Part shown: positions 24,656 to 33,152 of the stretch, piece after piece
How positions within the stretch are numbered: the first letter of the stretch is position 1
How the letters are laid out: each line of letters begins with the position of its first letter
Source of the DNA: an uncultured Bacteroidales bacterium
Lineage (GTDB): Bacteria; Bacteroidota; Bacteroidia; Bacteroidales; Bacteroidaceae
Reading direction: 5' to 3'
NCBI GenBank assembly: GCA_902779845.1
Contig: CACZCZ010000015.1
Span: forward strand, 1 to 64,000
Length of the DNA stretch: 64,000 nucleotides
The notes under the pieces: model-generated
The model's input: the letters and a program-made list of their open reading frames with translations, nothing else
The model's database searches: none
What the model was told of the DNA's origin: nothing
Position numbers and translations under genes: made by a program

Positions 24656-25861
24656 ATGGAAAAGAAGAAAGTAGTGGTCGCCTTTAGTGGCGGCCTGGAC
24701 ACGAGCTACACGGTGATGTATCTCGCCAAGGAATTAGGATATGAAGTGCACGCCGCGTGTGCCAATACGGGTGGTTTCAGTGCTGAGCAGCTGAAGACCA
24801 ACGAGGAGAACGCCTACAAGCTGGGCGCTACGAAGTATGTGACGCTCGATGTGACACAGGAGTATTACGAGAAGTCGCTGAAGTACATGATTTTCGGCAA
24901 TGTGCTGCGGAACAACTGCTACCCGATATCAGTTAGCAGTGAGCGCATCTTCCAGGCCATCGCCATCGCCCGATATGCCAACGAGATTGGCGCCGACGCC
25001 ATCGCTCATGGCAGCACGGGAGCCGGCAACGACCAGATTCGCTTTGACATGACCTTCCTGGTGATGGCGCCGGGCGTGGAGATCATCACTCTCACCCGCG
25101 ACAAGAAGCTGACGCGCAAGGAAGAGGTGGACTATCTCAACGACCATGGTTTCAGCGCAGACTTCGCTAAACTGAAGTATTCTTATAATGTAGGCATTTG
25201 GGGCACCAGCATCTGTGGCGGCGAGCTCCTTGACGCTACGCAGAGCTTGCCCGAGGAGGCTTACCTGAAGCACGTGACGGCCAAGGAACCTGAGAGCCTG
25301 CTGAAGATTCAGTTCGAGAAGGGTGAGATTGTGGCTGTCAATGGCGAGAAGTTCGACGACCGTATCAAAGCCATCCAGAAGATTGAGGAGATTGGTGCCA
25401 GCTACGCCATCGGTCGTGATGCCAACGTGGGCGACACCATCATCGGCATCAAGGGCCGTGTAGGCTTCGAGGCCGCAGCACCCAAACTCATCATCGAGGC
25501 CCACCGCCTGCTGGAGAAGTCCACGCTCTCCAAGTGGCAGCAGTACTGGAAAGATCAGTTGGGCAACTGGTATGGAATGTTCCTGCACGAGAGCCAGTAT
25601 CTGGAGCCCGTGATGCCCGACCTGGAGGCCTTCCTGACATCCACGCAGCGCAATGTCACCGGCACAGCCATCCTGAAGCTGCGCCCCTTCGGCTTTGAGA
25701 CCGTGGGTGTTGACAGTGTCAACGACCTCACCCGCAGCAAGCTCGGTGAATACGGCGAGACGCAGACGGGTTGGACCGCCGATGAGGCCAAGGGCTTCAT
25801 CAAGGTGCTCTCCACACCGCTGCGCGTGTATTATGGCATTCACAAGGACGAAGAACGCTAA
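24656..25861 (+). CDS. argG: Argininosuccinate synthase
   Basis: A 401-residue ArgG. The ATP pyrophosphatase motif AFSGGLDTSYTVMYLAKE is at the N-terminus, and the AHGSTGAGNDQIRFD citrulline/aspartate-binding stretch at about residues 115-130. It condenses citrulline and aspartate to argininosuccinate in the cytoplasm. Length and motifs are normal. It is third in the argR operon, and PspC follows after 11 nt. Confidence 0.97.
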   Translation: MEKKKVVVAFSGGLDTSYTVMYLAKELGYEVHAACANTGGFSAEQLKTNEENAYKLGATKYVTLDVTQEYYEKSLKYMIFGNVLRNNCYPISVSSERIFQAIAIARYANEIGADAIAHGSTGAGNDQIRFDMTFLVMAPGVEIITLTRDKKLTRKEEVDYLNDHGFSADFAKLKYSYNVGIWGTSICGGELLDATQSLPEEAYLKHVTAKEPESLLKIQFEKGEIVAVNGEKFDDRIKAIQKIEEIGASYAIGRDANVGDTIIGIKGRVGFEAAAPKLIIEAHRLLEKSTLSKWQQYWKDQLGNWYGMFLHESQYLEPVMPDLEAFLTSTQRNVTGTAILKLRPFGFETVGVDSVNDLTRSKLGEYGETQTGWTADEAKGFIKVLSTPLRVYYGIHKDEER

Positions 25862-25872
25862 CCTTTCACGAT

Positions 25873-26067
25873 ATGGCACAAAAACGTTTCTACCTCTCAT
25901 CTACCGACAAGAAAATCGGTGGCGTATGCGGAGGTTTGGCAGAATACTTCGAGATAGACCCGCTACTCGTTCGCATTGCCTTCCTAATCCTCACCTTCTG
26001 CATTGGCGGCGGCCTGCTGTTCTATCTGGTTCTGTGGTTGCTGGCTCCTAAACAGTCACAAATATGA
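25873..26067 (+). CDS. PspC domain membrane protein
   Basis: A 64-residue single-domain PspC protein: FYLSSTDKKIGGVCGGLAEYF leads into one or two membrane helices (VRIAFLILTFCIGGGLLFYLVLWLL). PspC proteins are inner-membrane stress sensors or anchors; a stand-alone copy this small has no assigned role. It lies 11 nt after argG and its stop overlaps the argC start (ATGA), so it is translated with the arginine genes. Why it is kept here is unknown. Confidence 0.9.
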   Translation: MAQKRFYLSSTDKKIGGVCGGLAEYFEIDPLLVRIAFLILTFCIGGGLLFYLVLWLLAPKQSQI

Positions 26068-27038
26068 TAAAAGTAGGAATCATAGGCGGTGCAGGCTACA
26101 CGGCGGGTGAGCTCATCCGTTTGCTGCTGCACCACCCCGAAGCTGAGATTGCTTTCGTACACAGCACCAGCAATGCCAAGGCACTTCTCACAGATGTTCA
26201 CGAAGGCCTCCTTGGCGAGACCGACATGAAGTTCACCAACCGCATGGCGCTGAAGAGCATCGATGTGCTGTTCCTGTGTATGGGGCACGGCAAGAGCGCA
26301 GAGTTCCTCAAGGAACACCCTGTGCCAGCCAATGTACGTATCATCGACCTGGCACAGGACTTCCGTCTGGCCTCACCCGATCATGATTATGTCTATGGTT
26401 TGCCGGAAATCAATAAGGCGGAGATTGCTAAAGCCCAGCACATTGCGAACCCCGGTTGTTTCGCCACTGCCATCCAGCTGGGGCTTCTTCCCTTGGCCGC
26501 TAACTGGCTGCTGCACAGCGACATCAGCGTGAATGCCATCACGGGTTCCACGGGTGCCGGCGTGAAGCCCGGTGCCACGACGCACTTTTCATGGCGTATG
26601 GGCAACATGAGCATCTACAAGGCATTCCGCCATCAGCATGTGCCTGAAATCCGTCAGTCGCTGGCCCAGCTGCAGCCCGGCTTCGATGCCAGCGTGGATT
26701 TCATCCCGTATCGTGGCGACTTCGCCCGCGGCATCTTCTGCACCGAGGTCGTGCGCATCGACCCCGCCGTGCCTGAGGCAGATATTGTGAAACTCTACAA
26801 GCAGTTCTATGAGACGGCTGCTTTCACACATTACGTAGATCGCGACCTCGACCTGAAGCAAGTGGTGAACACCAACAAAGCCCTCGTTCATGTGGAAAAA
26901 CACGATGACAAGCTCCTCATCACTAGCGTCATCGACAACCTGCTCAAGGGCGCCAGCGGCCAGGCCGTGCAGAACATGAATCTGATGTTCGGCATCGATG
27001 AACACGCGGGGCTCGACCTCAAACCCAGTGCTTTCTGA
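26064..27038 (+). CDS. argC: N-acyl-gamma-glutamyl-phosphate reductase
   Basis: A 324-residue ArgC with the NADP-binding GIIGGAGYTAGELIRLL motif at the N-terminus and the catalytic cysteine in NPGCFATAIQLGLLPL at about residue 132. It reduces N-acylglutamyl phosphate to the semialdehyde, the third arginine step. The argB kinase is not in the window. It overlaps PspC by 4 nt. The next gene starts 7 nt after its stop, so an outer membrane protein may be co-transcribed. Confidence 0.96.
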   Translation: MIKVGIIGGAGYTAGELIRLLLHHPEAEIAFVHSTSNAKALLTDVHEGLLGETDMKFTNRMALKSIDVLFLCMGHGKSAEFLKEHPVPANVRIIDLAQDFRLASPDHDYVYGLPEINKAEIAKAQHIANPGCFATAIQLGLLPLAANWLLHSDISVNAITGSTGAGVKPGATTHFSWRMGNMSIYKAFRHQHVPEIRQSLAQLQPGFDASVDFIPYRGDFARGIFCTEVVRIDPAVPEADIVKLYKQFYETAAFTHYVDRDLDLKQVVNTNKALVHVEKHDDKLLITSVIDNLLKGASGQAVQNMNLMFGIDEHAGLDLKPSAF

Positions 27039-27045
27039 CAACTTC

Positions 27046-28017
27046 ATGAACCCACGAACTCATTATTTTAACGTGTCTGGCAAGCCATCACTGGTGATAG
27101 CTCTTATGCTGTCGTGTGGGATGGCTGTTGCACAAACGCCCTTGGATAAGCCGTCGCTGAGCGATGTCACGTTGATATCGCCTTACTACTTCGGTCCCAA
27201 TGCCTTTGCGGTGCCAGAGATGTTGGACGGACGTGTGAGTCGTGACCTTCGTGTGGAGTTGGCCGGAGACTATTTCAACGGCTACCGAGGTGACCACACG
27301 GGCGACATCTCGCTGAAAGTGAATATCCCGTTGTGGACGGATCGCGCAAACCTGAGCTTGTGGATGCCTGTGATGGAATGGTACCGCAACTCGGATGAGA
27401 ATATGGATGTTTGCCGAATCCCCGAAGAGCATCGCGAGGATGCCCGCAAAGGACATCTGAGCGGCGATGTATATGTCAGCACCGACATACAAATTCTAAA
27501 GGAGAAACGGTGGCGGCCGGACTGGGTGGTGCGCGCAGCCCTGAAGACAGCTTCCGGTGGTGAGTATTATCACGCACGCTACTATGATAGCCCTGGTTAC
27601 TTCTTTGACACCAGTTTGGGTAAGTCCTTTTCCTTGGGACGCGATGCAAAATGGAACCATCGCTTGCGTGGAGCTCTGTCCACGGGTTTCCTCTGTTGGC
27701 AGACCGATAATGGCCGCCAGAATGATGCCGTGCAGTTTGGCGCTATGATTAAATGGGAGAACCGCTACTTTTCCCTTTCCGAAACTTTTGCAGGCTATAG
27801 CGGTTGGGAACATAATGCCAGCAATGGCGGCGACCAGGCACATGATGTGCCGATGGTTCTGCGCACAGACATTATCGTTCATGTCAAGCAGTTCGACATC
27901 GTGGCAGCCTATCAATATGGTTTGCATGACTATCCCTACCACCAGGTGCGATTGGGTGTCGCCTATCGATGGGATATACTGAAAGTGAAAAGTGAAAGAG
28001 TGAAAAGTGAAAAATAA
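27046..28017 (+). CDS. Outer membrane beta-barrel protein with repeat-derived C-terminal tail
   Basis: I take ATG 27046 (MNPRTHYFNVSGKPS, then a hydrophobic signal ending GMAVAQ), giving 323 residues; the upstream frame overlaps argC. The body is rich in alternating aromatic beta strands and ends in a typical barrel strand (VRLGVAYRWD). After that come about 13 residues, ILKVKSERVKSEK, encoded by a TGAAAAGTGAAA repeat that is the left arm of a 33-bp inverted repeat. Barrel proteins usually end with the last aromatic strand, so this tail may be an acquired extension. No specific family recognised. It overlaps the next gene by 11 nt. Confidence 0.75.
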   Translation: MNPRTHYFNVSGKPSLVIALMLSCGMAVAQTPLDKPSLSDVTLISPYYFGPNAFAVPEMLDGRVSRDLRVELAGDYFNGYRGDHTGDISLKVNIPLWTDRANLSLWMPVMEWYRNSDENMDVCRIPEEHREDARKGHLSGDVYVSTDIQILKEKRWRPDWVVRAALKTASGGEYYHARYYDSPGYFFDTSLGKSFSLGRDAKWNHRLRGALSTGFLCWQTDNGRQNDAVQFGAMIKWENRYFSLSETFAGYSGWEHNASNGGDQAHDVPMVLRTDIIVHVKQFDIVAAYQYGLHDYPYHQVRLGVAYRWDILKVKSERVKSEK

Positions 28018-28131
28018 GAGATTCTATCATTTTTTGTCACTCATTGCCAAAGTGATCACCCTCACCCTGGAAGAGGGAGTGAGGAGGGGGGCTTTTTATT
28101 TTTCACTTTTCACTCTTTCACTTTTCACTTT
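27982..28131. repeat. 33-bp perfect inverted repeat with 84-bp loop across a gene junction
   Basis: The arm at 27982-28014 (TGAAAAG-type repeats) is the exact reverse complement of 28099-28131. The left arm encodes the tail of the first barrel protein and contains the GTG start of the second; the right arm encodes the hydrophobic core of the second protein's signal peptide (FSLFTLSLFTLP). The loop carries the stop of gene one and codons 3-30 of gene two. Confidence 0.95.
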
Positions 28132-30472
28132 GCCCACGCAGGCACAGGTCGATGAGGACTCGGTGTCGGCGGCATTCTTTCGCGAGTACTATCACCAAGG
28201 CCATTTGGCGCATTGGTTAGACGGCCTTTCTGACCACACCATTTATCAAGGTTTACATGTGGGACAATGGGATGAATCCGGACAGTTGATTTTCACCGTC
28301 GATGGCAATTCGTTCCGATGGAATCGCTATTATTTGGATGGCTTCCGCATCGATAACCGTTTCACGGCAGGCTCCACCAGTTACGTTCCCAATATGGAGA
28401 ACTACAACTTGCGCCTTGACCCACTCAGTTCCGTTTTCCATTTTGAACAGGACACGCTGGCTGGCGACTATGCACAGGCTTCGTGGAACCGTGGCAATCT
28501 TGGTGGTATCTCGTGGGGCACAGCCGACATCATCCATCTCTCTCATGCCACACCTCGTGAGGAGGCCTACGACCAGGACATCGTCCTGAACCGTCAGTAT
28601 GTCAGGGGGCAGGGTACGGTGGATGTGGCAGCTACCCTACGTGATCGTCAAGGCCGAGGCTACCGTCAGCACCTCTATGCAAGCATGGGACAGCAGGCAT
28701 ATCCCAATCTTGACCATAACGGTCTGCGCCGCGCACAACCGCTCTACACGGCCTCATATTATAAGGTACAGCTGGACGGCCAGCTGCCATCGGGCGGTTT
28801 CTTCGACCGCTTCGGCTACCTCCTGAATTTCTCGGGGAAGGACAACTACGGTGCTGAGTTCTACTACAATCCCAACGAGGTGATGCGCCTGAATACCTAC
28901 AGCGCCTCGCTCTATGCCAAACGCGGCGGGCTGACAACAGGCCTCACATGGGCCACCAACGTCACGCGGCATGACGACCTTCAGTTCTCCCGCAACTTTA
29001 TTGACCAGGACGGCGAGTCGTTGGAACCCTGGATGACAGACGGCAACACCCACGAGCTGTCGTGGCACATCGCTTATGCCAGGCCCCTGCTGTCATGGCT
29101 GCAACTGAAGACCGAGGGCTACAATTCTCTGCTGCTCTTCTCGCCTTCCACCCAACATTTCACAAACGAGGTGTACTTACAGCACGCCCAGCAACCGGGG
29201 CCCACGCCCCTCTACCGTTATGAATGGACGAGTCGTGCTTTCGCTGCAGGGCTCTTGGAGAACAAAGTGGGCGTTGAGGCCCGCTACCAGATTACCCCGA
29301 AGCTGGAAGTGCGTGGCGACTGCTACTTCACCCTTGATGGAATGGTGCTGCGCAACCGCACGAAGATATCTCCCAATGTGAAGGCCACTGCCATGCTGGA
29401 CTACCGTCCTACGAAGTGGCTGCAACTGGGCCTGACTTTGGCACACGACCGCGTGAACTACAATATTGAGGACATCCGTTTCATGAGTCGTGACTATATG
29501 AGCGCCAATGTCTTCTTCAGTGGCACAGACCGCCTCTTCACCACCACAGGCGGCAGCAGCCACCGCTATGCTGCAGGCTTACAGCAACCTGCTTACGCCA
29601 CGCTGAGCATTCCAATCCATCTGCGCTTCGGGCGCCACGAGTTTGCCCTCTTGCAGAGCTTCAGGAAATACTACCACGTATGGATGACACGGTTTGCGGA
29701 TGGAGCGGCCGCCAACGGAGTGATGAATGGCGAGTATTACTTCATGACACCCGGAGCGCGTGACTATGTCGTTGACTACCAGCCCACAGGACTGATGAGC
29801 AACAATTGGCTGACGAATACGCCCTATTTTATGACGCAGACAACGCGCTACACCTATCATGGCCGCAAGGTGTTCTTCAGCCTCTCGTGGCAATCGATGA
29901 TGGGCGCGAGTGTCGTGGCTTTGGGCATCGGACCTGCCGCCAACAACATCGGTGTACTCTCGGAATCGACCGCCAACCCCAACACCCGCAGCACGTTGGG
30001 CAACACCTCGGCGCCCTATCCTGGTGTAGGGCGTCTGGATCAGGATAAGGCCTATGTGTGTCGTATCTATCTGGCTTACAACGTATGCAAGAACTTTCGC
30101 TTCGGCATTAACGGGCGCTGGACCGATGGTCAGCCCATCGTCTTCTTCAACACCGCCAATGCCATCGATGCCAACGGTAATCTGCAAGTGGCTGTGCGCC
30201 CGGGTTGTTCGCGTGGCATCAATCCCACCGACGGCGACTTTGGCTGTAGGGAATGCGCCCTCTTCAATTTCGACCTTCATGCTCAGGCGAACTGGAAGGT
30301 GGGCAAGTTCCCGATGACCTTCAGCCTGATGTGCTACAATATCTATGATTTCGGAACGTCCCTGACGGAATACAGCTTCCCCCAAGGCCTGCGCGGCGTA
30401 GATCGCCGTGGCTATACCATGACGCTGACCATTCCGCGTGGCATCATTGGAACTTTAAAAATTGGCCTATGA
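28007..30472 (+). CDS. TonB-dependent receptor-like outer membrane protein
   Basis: An 821-residue beta-barrel protein starting at GTG 28007, inside an inverted-repeat arm. The first 45 residues act as a signal peptide whose hydrophobic core (FYFSLFTLSLFTLPTQAQ) comes from the other arm. Residues about 85-160 (IFTVDGNSFRWNRYYLDGFRID) resemble a reduced plug region, followed by many amphipathic barrel strands. No carboxypeptidase-like or clear TonB box domain is visible, so energised uptake is not certain. It overlaps the preceding barrel gene by 11 nt and the PAP2 gene by 4 nt. Substrate unknown. Confidence 0.72.
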   Translation: MKNKRFYHFLSLIAKVITLTLEEGVRRGAFYFSLFTLSLFTLPTQAQVDEDSVSAAFFREYYHQGHLAHWLDGLSDHTIYQGLHVGQWDESGQLIFTVDGNSFRWNRYYLDGFRIDNRFTAGSTSYVPNMENYNLRLDPLSSVFHFEQDTLAGDYAQASWNRGNLGGISWGTADIIHLSHATPREEAYDQDIVLNRQYVRGQGTVDVAATLRDRQGRGYRQHLYASMGQQAYPNLDHNGLRRAQPLYTASYYKVQLDGQLPSGGFFDRFGYLLNFSGKDNYGAEFYYNPNEVMRLNTYSASLYAKRGGLTTGLTWATNVTRHDDLQFSRNFIDQDGESLEPWMTDGNTHELSWHIAYARPLLSWLQLKTEGYNSLLLFSPSTQHFTNEVYLQHAQQPGPTPLYRYEWTSRAFAAGLLENKVGVEARYQITPKLEVRGDCYFTLDGMVLRNRTKISPNVKATAMLDYRPTKWLQLGLTLAHDRVNYNIEDIRFMSRDYMSANVFFSGTDRLFTTTGGSSHRYAAGLQQPAYATLSIPIHLRFGRHEFALLQSFRKYYHVWMTRFADGAAANGVMNGEYYFMTPGARDYVVDYQPTGLMSNNWLTNTPYFMTQTTRYTYHGRKVFFSLSWQSMMGASVVALGIGPAANNIGVLSESTANPNTRSTLGNTSAPYPGVGRLDQDKAYVCRIYLAYNVCKNFRFGINGRWTDGQPIVFFNTANAIDANGNLQVAVRPGCSRGINPTDGDFGCRECALFNFDLHAQANWKVGKFPMTFSLMCYNIYDFGTSLTEYSFPQGLRGVDRRGYTMTLTIPRGIIGTLKIGL

Positions 30473-31251
30473 GACGCCCCCTGATGACTGCCTTGCTGTT
30501 GCTTGCGATGTGCCCGATATGGGCGCAGGAAGACAGCGTGCTGGTGGTGCAACGCCATAAGAACCCTTATTATCAGCCCCAACAGCTGATAGCTCCTGCC
30601 GTGTTGATCACGATGGGAACGCTGGGACTGGTGGAGAAGAGCCCCGTGGATTTGGTGGCGCAGAAGGCGTTCAAGGAGATGAACCCCGGATGGAATACTA
30701 TTTCGATAGATGACTATCTGCAATATGTCCCTTCGGGTGTCCAGCCGTTCTTAGGCTTCATCCCGGGAGTGGAATCCAAGCATAACTTCCGTGACCGTGT
30801 CATCGCATCCGCCACTGCCCACGCCTTGATGGCGGCCATCACCAATACCGTGAAATATACCGTTCGCGAGCAACGTCCCGATTCCGAGGCGCGCAACTCC
30901 TTCTTCTCCGGCCACACCGCTACGGCCTTCACCGGTGCCGAACTGATGCGCATTGAATACGGCTGGGGGTATGGCGGCGCAGCCTATGCTGTGGCCACTG
31001 GCGTAGCTTTCCTACGTGTCTATAACAAGCGGCATTGGGTGGGCGATGTGCTGGCCGGTGCTGGTGTCGGCATTCTCTGTGCCAACGCTGGCTACTGGAT
31101 GTTGCCTGTGTGGAAGCGGTGGTTCAAGATCAAGGATTCCGCTCCCGGCGCCCCGTCGATGAAGGAGGGCCAAAGCCCCGTCATTGTGGCTGCTCCCTTC
31201 TATGATAGCGAGTGCCGAGGTGCAGGCATTGCCTGCAATATTGTATTCTGA
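30469..31251 (+). CDS. PAP2-family phosphatase
   Basis: A 260-residue protein with an N-terminal signal (MTALLLLAMCPIWAQ) and the three PAP2 signatures: KYTVREQRP (K-x6-RP), NSFFSGHTA (SGH) and RVYNKRHWVGDVLAG (R-x5-H-x3-D). These enzymes remove phosphate from lipid or isoprenoid phosphates outside the inner membrane. Two or three membrane helices follow the active-site motifs. Its ATG overlaps the stop of the barrel gene, so the three envelope genes form one block inserted between argC and argD. Confidence 0.9.
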   Translation: MRRPLMTALLLLAMCPIWAQEDSVLVVQRHKNPYYQPQQLIAPAVLITMGTLGLVEKSPVDLVAQKAFKEMNPGWNTISIDDYLQYVPSGVQPFLGFIPGVESKHNFRDRVIASATAHALMAAITNTVKYTVREQRPDSEARNSFFSGHTATAFTGAELMRIEYGWGYGGAAYAVATGVAFLRVYNKRHWVGDVLAGAGVGILCANAGYWMLPVWKRWFKIKDSAPGAPSMKEGQSPVIVAAPFYDSECRGAGIACNIVF

Positions 31252-31329
31252 TACGTCCGTTGAATAGCATTTTTACTTTTCTAAGGCCGTTTTGATGGCA
31301 AAAAGTAACAGCATATCAGAAAAATCGTG

Positions 31330-31337
31330 TATCTTTG
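31330..31337 (+). promoter_or_regulatory. TATCTTTG promoter for the argD-argF operon
   Basis: A perfect -7 element 64 nt before the argD ATG. The leader between them contains a GTAAATCGT microrepeat (31373-31399). It separates a second arginine/proline operon from the argR operon. Confidence 0.75.
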
Positions 31338-31400
31338 CAGCGTTTTTCACTAAGTGAATGTTCAACCCTTGAATAGTAAATCGTCATATCGTAAATCATA

Positions 31401-32528
31401 ATGACACTTTTCGACGTCTATCCCCTTTTCCCCGTCAATATCGTGCGTGGCCAAGGTTGCCGCGTGTGGGACGACCAAGGCACTGAGTATCTGGATCTTT
31501 ATGGAGGTCATGCCGTCATCAGCATCGGCCACGCTCATCCGCACTATGTGGAGGCCGTGAGCCGTCAGGTGGGACAGCTTGGCTTTTACAGTAACTCCGT
31601 CATCAATAAGCTTCAGCAGCAGCTGGCCGAGCGCCTGGGCAAGGCATGCGGCTACGAGGACTACCGCTTGTTCTTGATCAACAGCGGTGCCGAGGCCAAC
31701 GAGAACGCGCTGAAGCTGGCCTCGTTCCACACGGGTCGTACACGCGTGCTGTCGGCACAGAAGGCCTTCCACGGTCGCACGAGTCTGGCTGTCGAAGTGA
31801 CCAACAATCCCAAGATCATAGCGCCCATCAATGCCAACGGCCATACCACCTTCCTGCCCCTCAACGATCTCGAGGCTTGGAAGGCAGAGCTGGCAAAGGG
31901 CGATGTGGCAGCCTGCATCGTGGAGTGCATCCAGGGCGTTGGCGGCATCCAACTGGCTACGGCCGAGTTCATGCAGGGCCTGCGGCAGGCATGCGATGTG
32001 ACGGGCGCCGTGCTCATCTGCGATGAAATCCAGTGTGGCTACGGCCGTTCGGGTAAGTTCTTTGCCCATCAGTGGCTGGATGTAGCTCCCGACATCATCA
32101 CGGTGGCCAAGGGCATTGCCAACGGTTTCCCCATGGGTGCTGTGCTCATCTCACCCAAGTTCGAAGCCGTCTATGGACAGCTTGGCACCACCTTCGGCGG
32201 CAATCATCTCGCTTGTGCAGCAGCATTGGCTGTGTTGGATGTCATCGAGGGCGAAGGGCTGATAGAGAATGCCAGGGCAGTGGGGGAGTACCTCTGCAAT
32301 GCCCTACGCGCTCTCAATACATCTACCATCACGGAGGTGCGTGGTCGCGGCCTGATGATTGGCATCGAGCTCAGCGAGCCTTATAAAGAGGTGCGCCAGA
32401 AGTTGCTCTTCGACGAGCATGTGTTCACGGGCTGTGCCGGCACAAATGTGCTGCGTCTGCTGCCCCCGCTGTGCCTGAGCATGGCAGAAGCCGATGAGTT
32501 CTTAGAAAAACTGAAGAGAGTCCTATAA
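31401..32528 (+). CDS. argD: N-acylornithine aminotransferase
   Basis: A 375-residue class III PLP aminotransferase of the ArgD type. Motifs seen are LDLYGGHAVISIGHAHP, FLINSGAEANENALKLA, ICDEIQCGYGRSG and the PLP lysine in TVAKGIANGFPMGAV. It converts the N-acylglutamate semialdehyde to N-acylornithine. First gene of an eight-gene rightward run ending in argF'. Confidence 0.95.
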   Translation: MTLFDVYPLFPVNIVRGQGCRVWDDQGTEYLDLYGGHAVISIGHAHPHYVEAVSRQVGQLGFYSNSVINKLQQQLAERLGKACGYEDYRLFLINSGAEANENALKLASFHTGRTRVLSAQKAFHGRTSLAVEVTNNPKIIAPINANGHTTFLPLNDLEAWKAELAKGDVAACIVECIQGVGGIQLATAEFMQGLRQACDVTGAVLICDEIQCGYGRSGKFFAHQWLDVAPDIITVAKGIANGFPMGAVLISPKFEAVYGQLGTTFGGNHLACAAALAVLDVIEGEGLIENARAVGEYLCNALRALNTSTITEVRGRGLMIGIELSEPYKEVRQKLLFDEHVFTGCAGTNVLRLLPPLCLSMAEADEFLEKLKRVL

Positions 32529-32568
32529 GCCTCATAGGTCCCATTAGTCCCATCAACAACAAACCAAT

Positions 32569-33126
32569 ATGAACGACCAACTTCATCAAATCGGCGAGCG
32601 CCTGCGCGGCTTGCGTGACGCCTTAGACATCCCCGCACAGGAGGTGGCAGACCTCTGTGGACTGCCCCTTGAAACCTACGAACAAGTGGAGCGTGGCGAG
32701 GCGGACATCACCATTTCCAAACTGATGACCATCGCCAACCATTATGGCGTTACCACAGAAGCCCTCATCTTCGACGAAGAACCCCACATGCATGGCTACT
32801 TGGTTGTGCGTAAGGGTCAGGGCATGAGCATCGAGCGCACGAAGGCCTATAAGTATCAGAGCCTGACGGGTGGCTTTGCCGGCAATAAGGCAGAGGTGTT
32901 CATCGTCACCGTGGAACCCAAGCCCGATGCCCACACCATCTACAAGAACTCACATCCTGGTCAGGAATTCAATATGATTCTTGAAGGCGCCATGGAACTC
33001 TTCCTGGGTGGCAAGACCATCGTGCTTGAAGAGGGCGACAGCATCTACTTCGACAGCACGAAGCCCCACGGTATGCGCGCCATCGGCGAGCGTCCCGTAC
33101 GTTTTCTGGCCTTCACCGTAGAATAG
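32569..33126 (+). CDS. XRE-family regulator with cupin domain
   Basis: A 185-residue protein with an N-terminal helix-turn-helix (about 7-62: LRGLRDALDIPAQEVADLCGLP) and a C-terminal cupin (about 105-180) with the motif HPGQEFNMILEGAMELFLGG and the second half SIYFDSTKPHGMRA. This HTH-cupin pairing senses a small ligand and regulates nearby genes; the ligand is unknown. It is 26 nt upstream of an acyl-CoA ligase gene, its probable target or partner. Confidence 0.9.
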   Translation: MNDQLHQIGERLRGLRDALDIPAQEVADLCGLPLETYEQVERGEADITISKLMTIANHYGVTTEALIFDEEPHMHGYLVVRKGQGMSIERTKAYKYQSLTGGFAGNKAEVFIVTVEPKPDAHTIYKNSHPGQEFNMILEGAMELFLGGKTIVLEEGDSIYFDSTKPHGMRAIGERPVRFLAFTVE

Positions 33127-33152
33127 GACTACAAAGACACACACAAACATTT

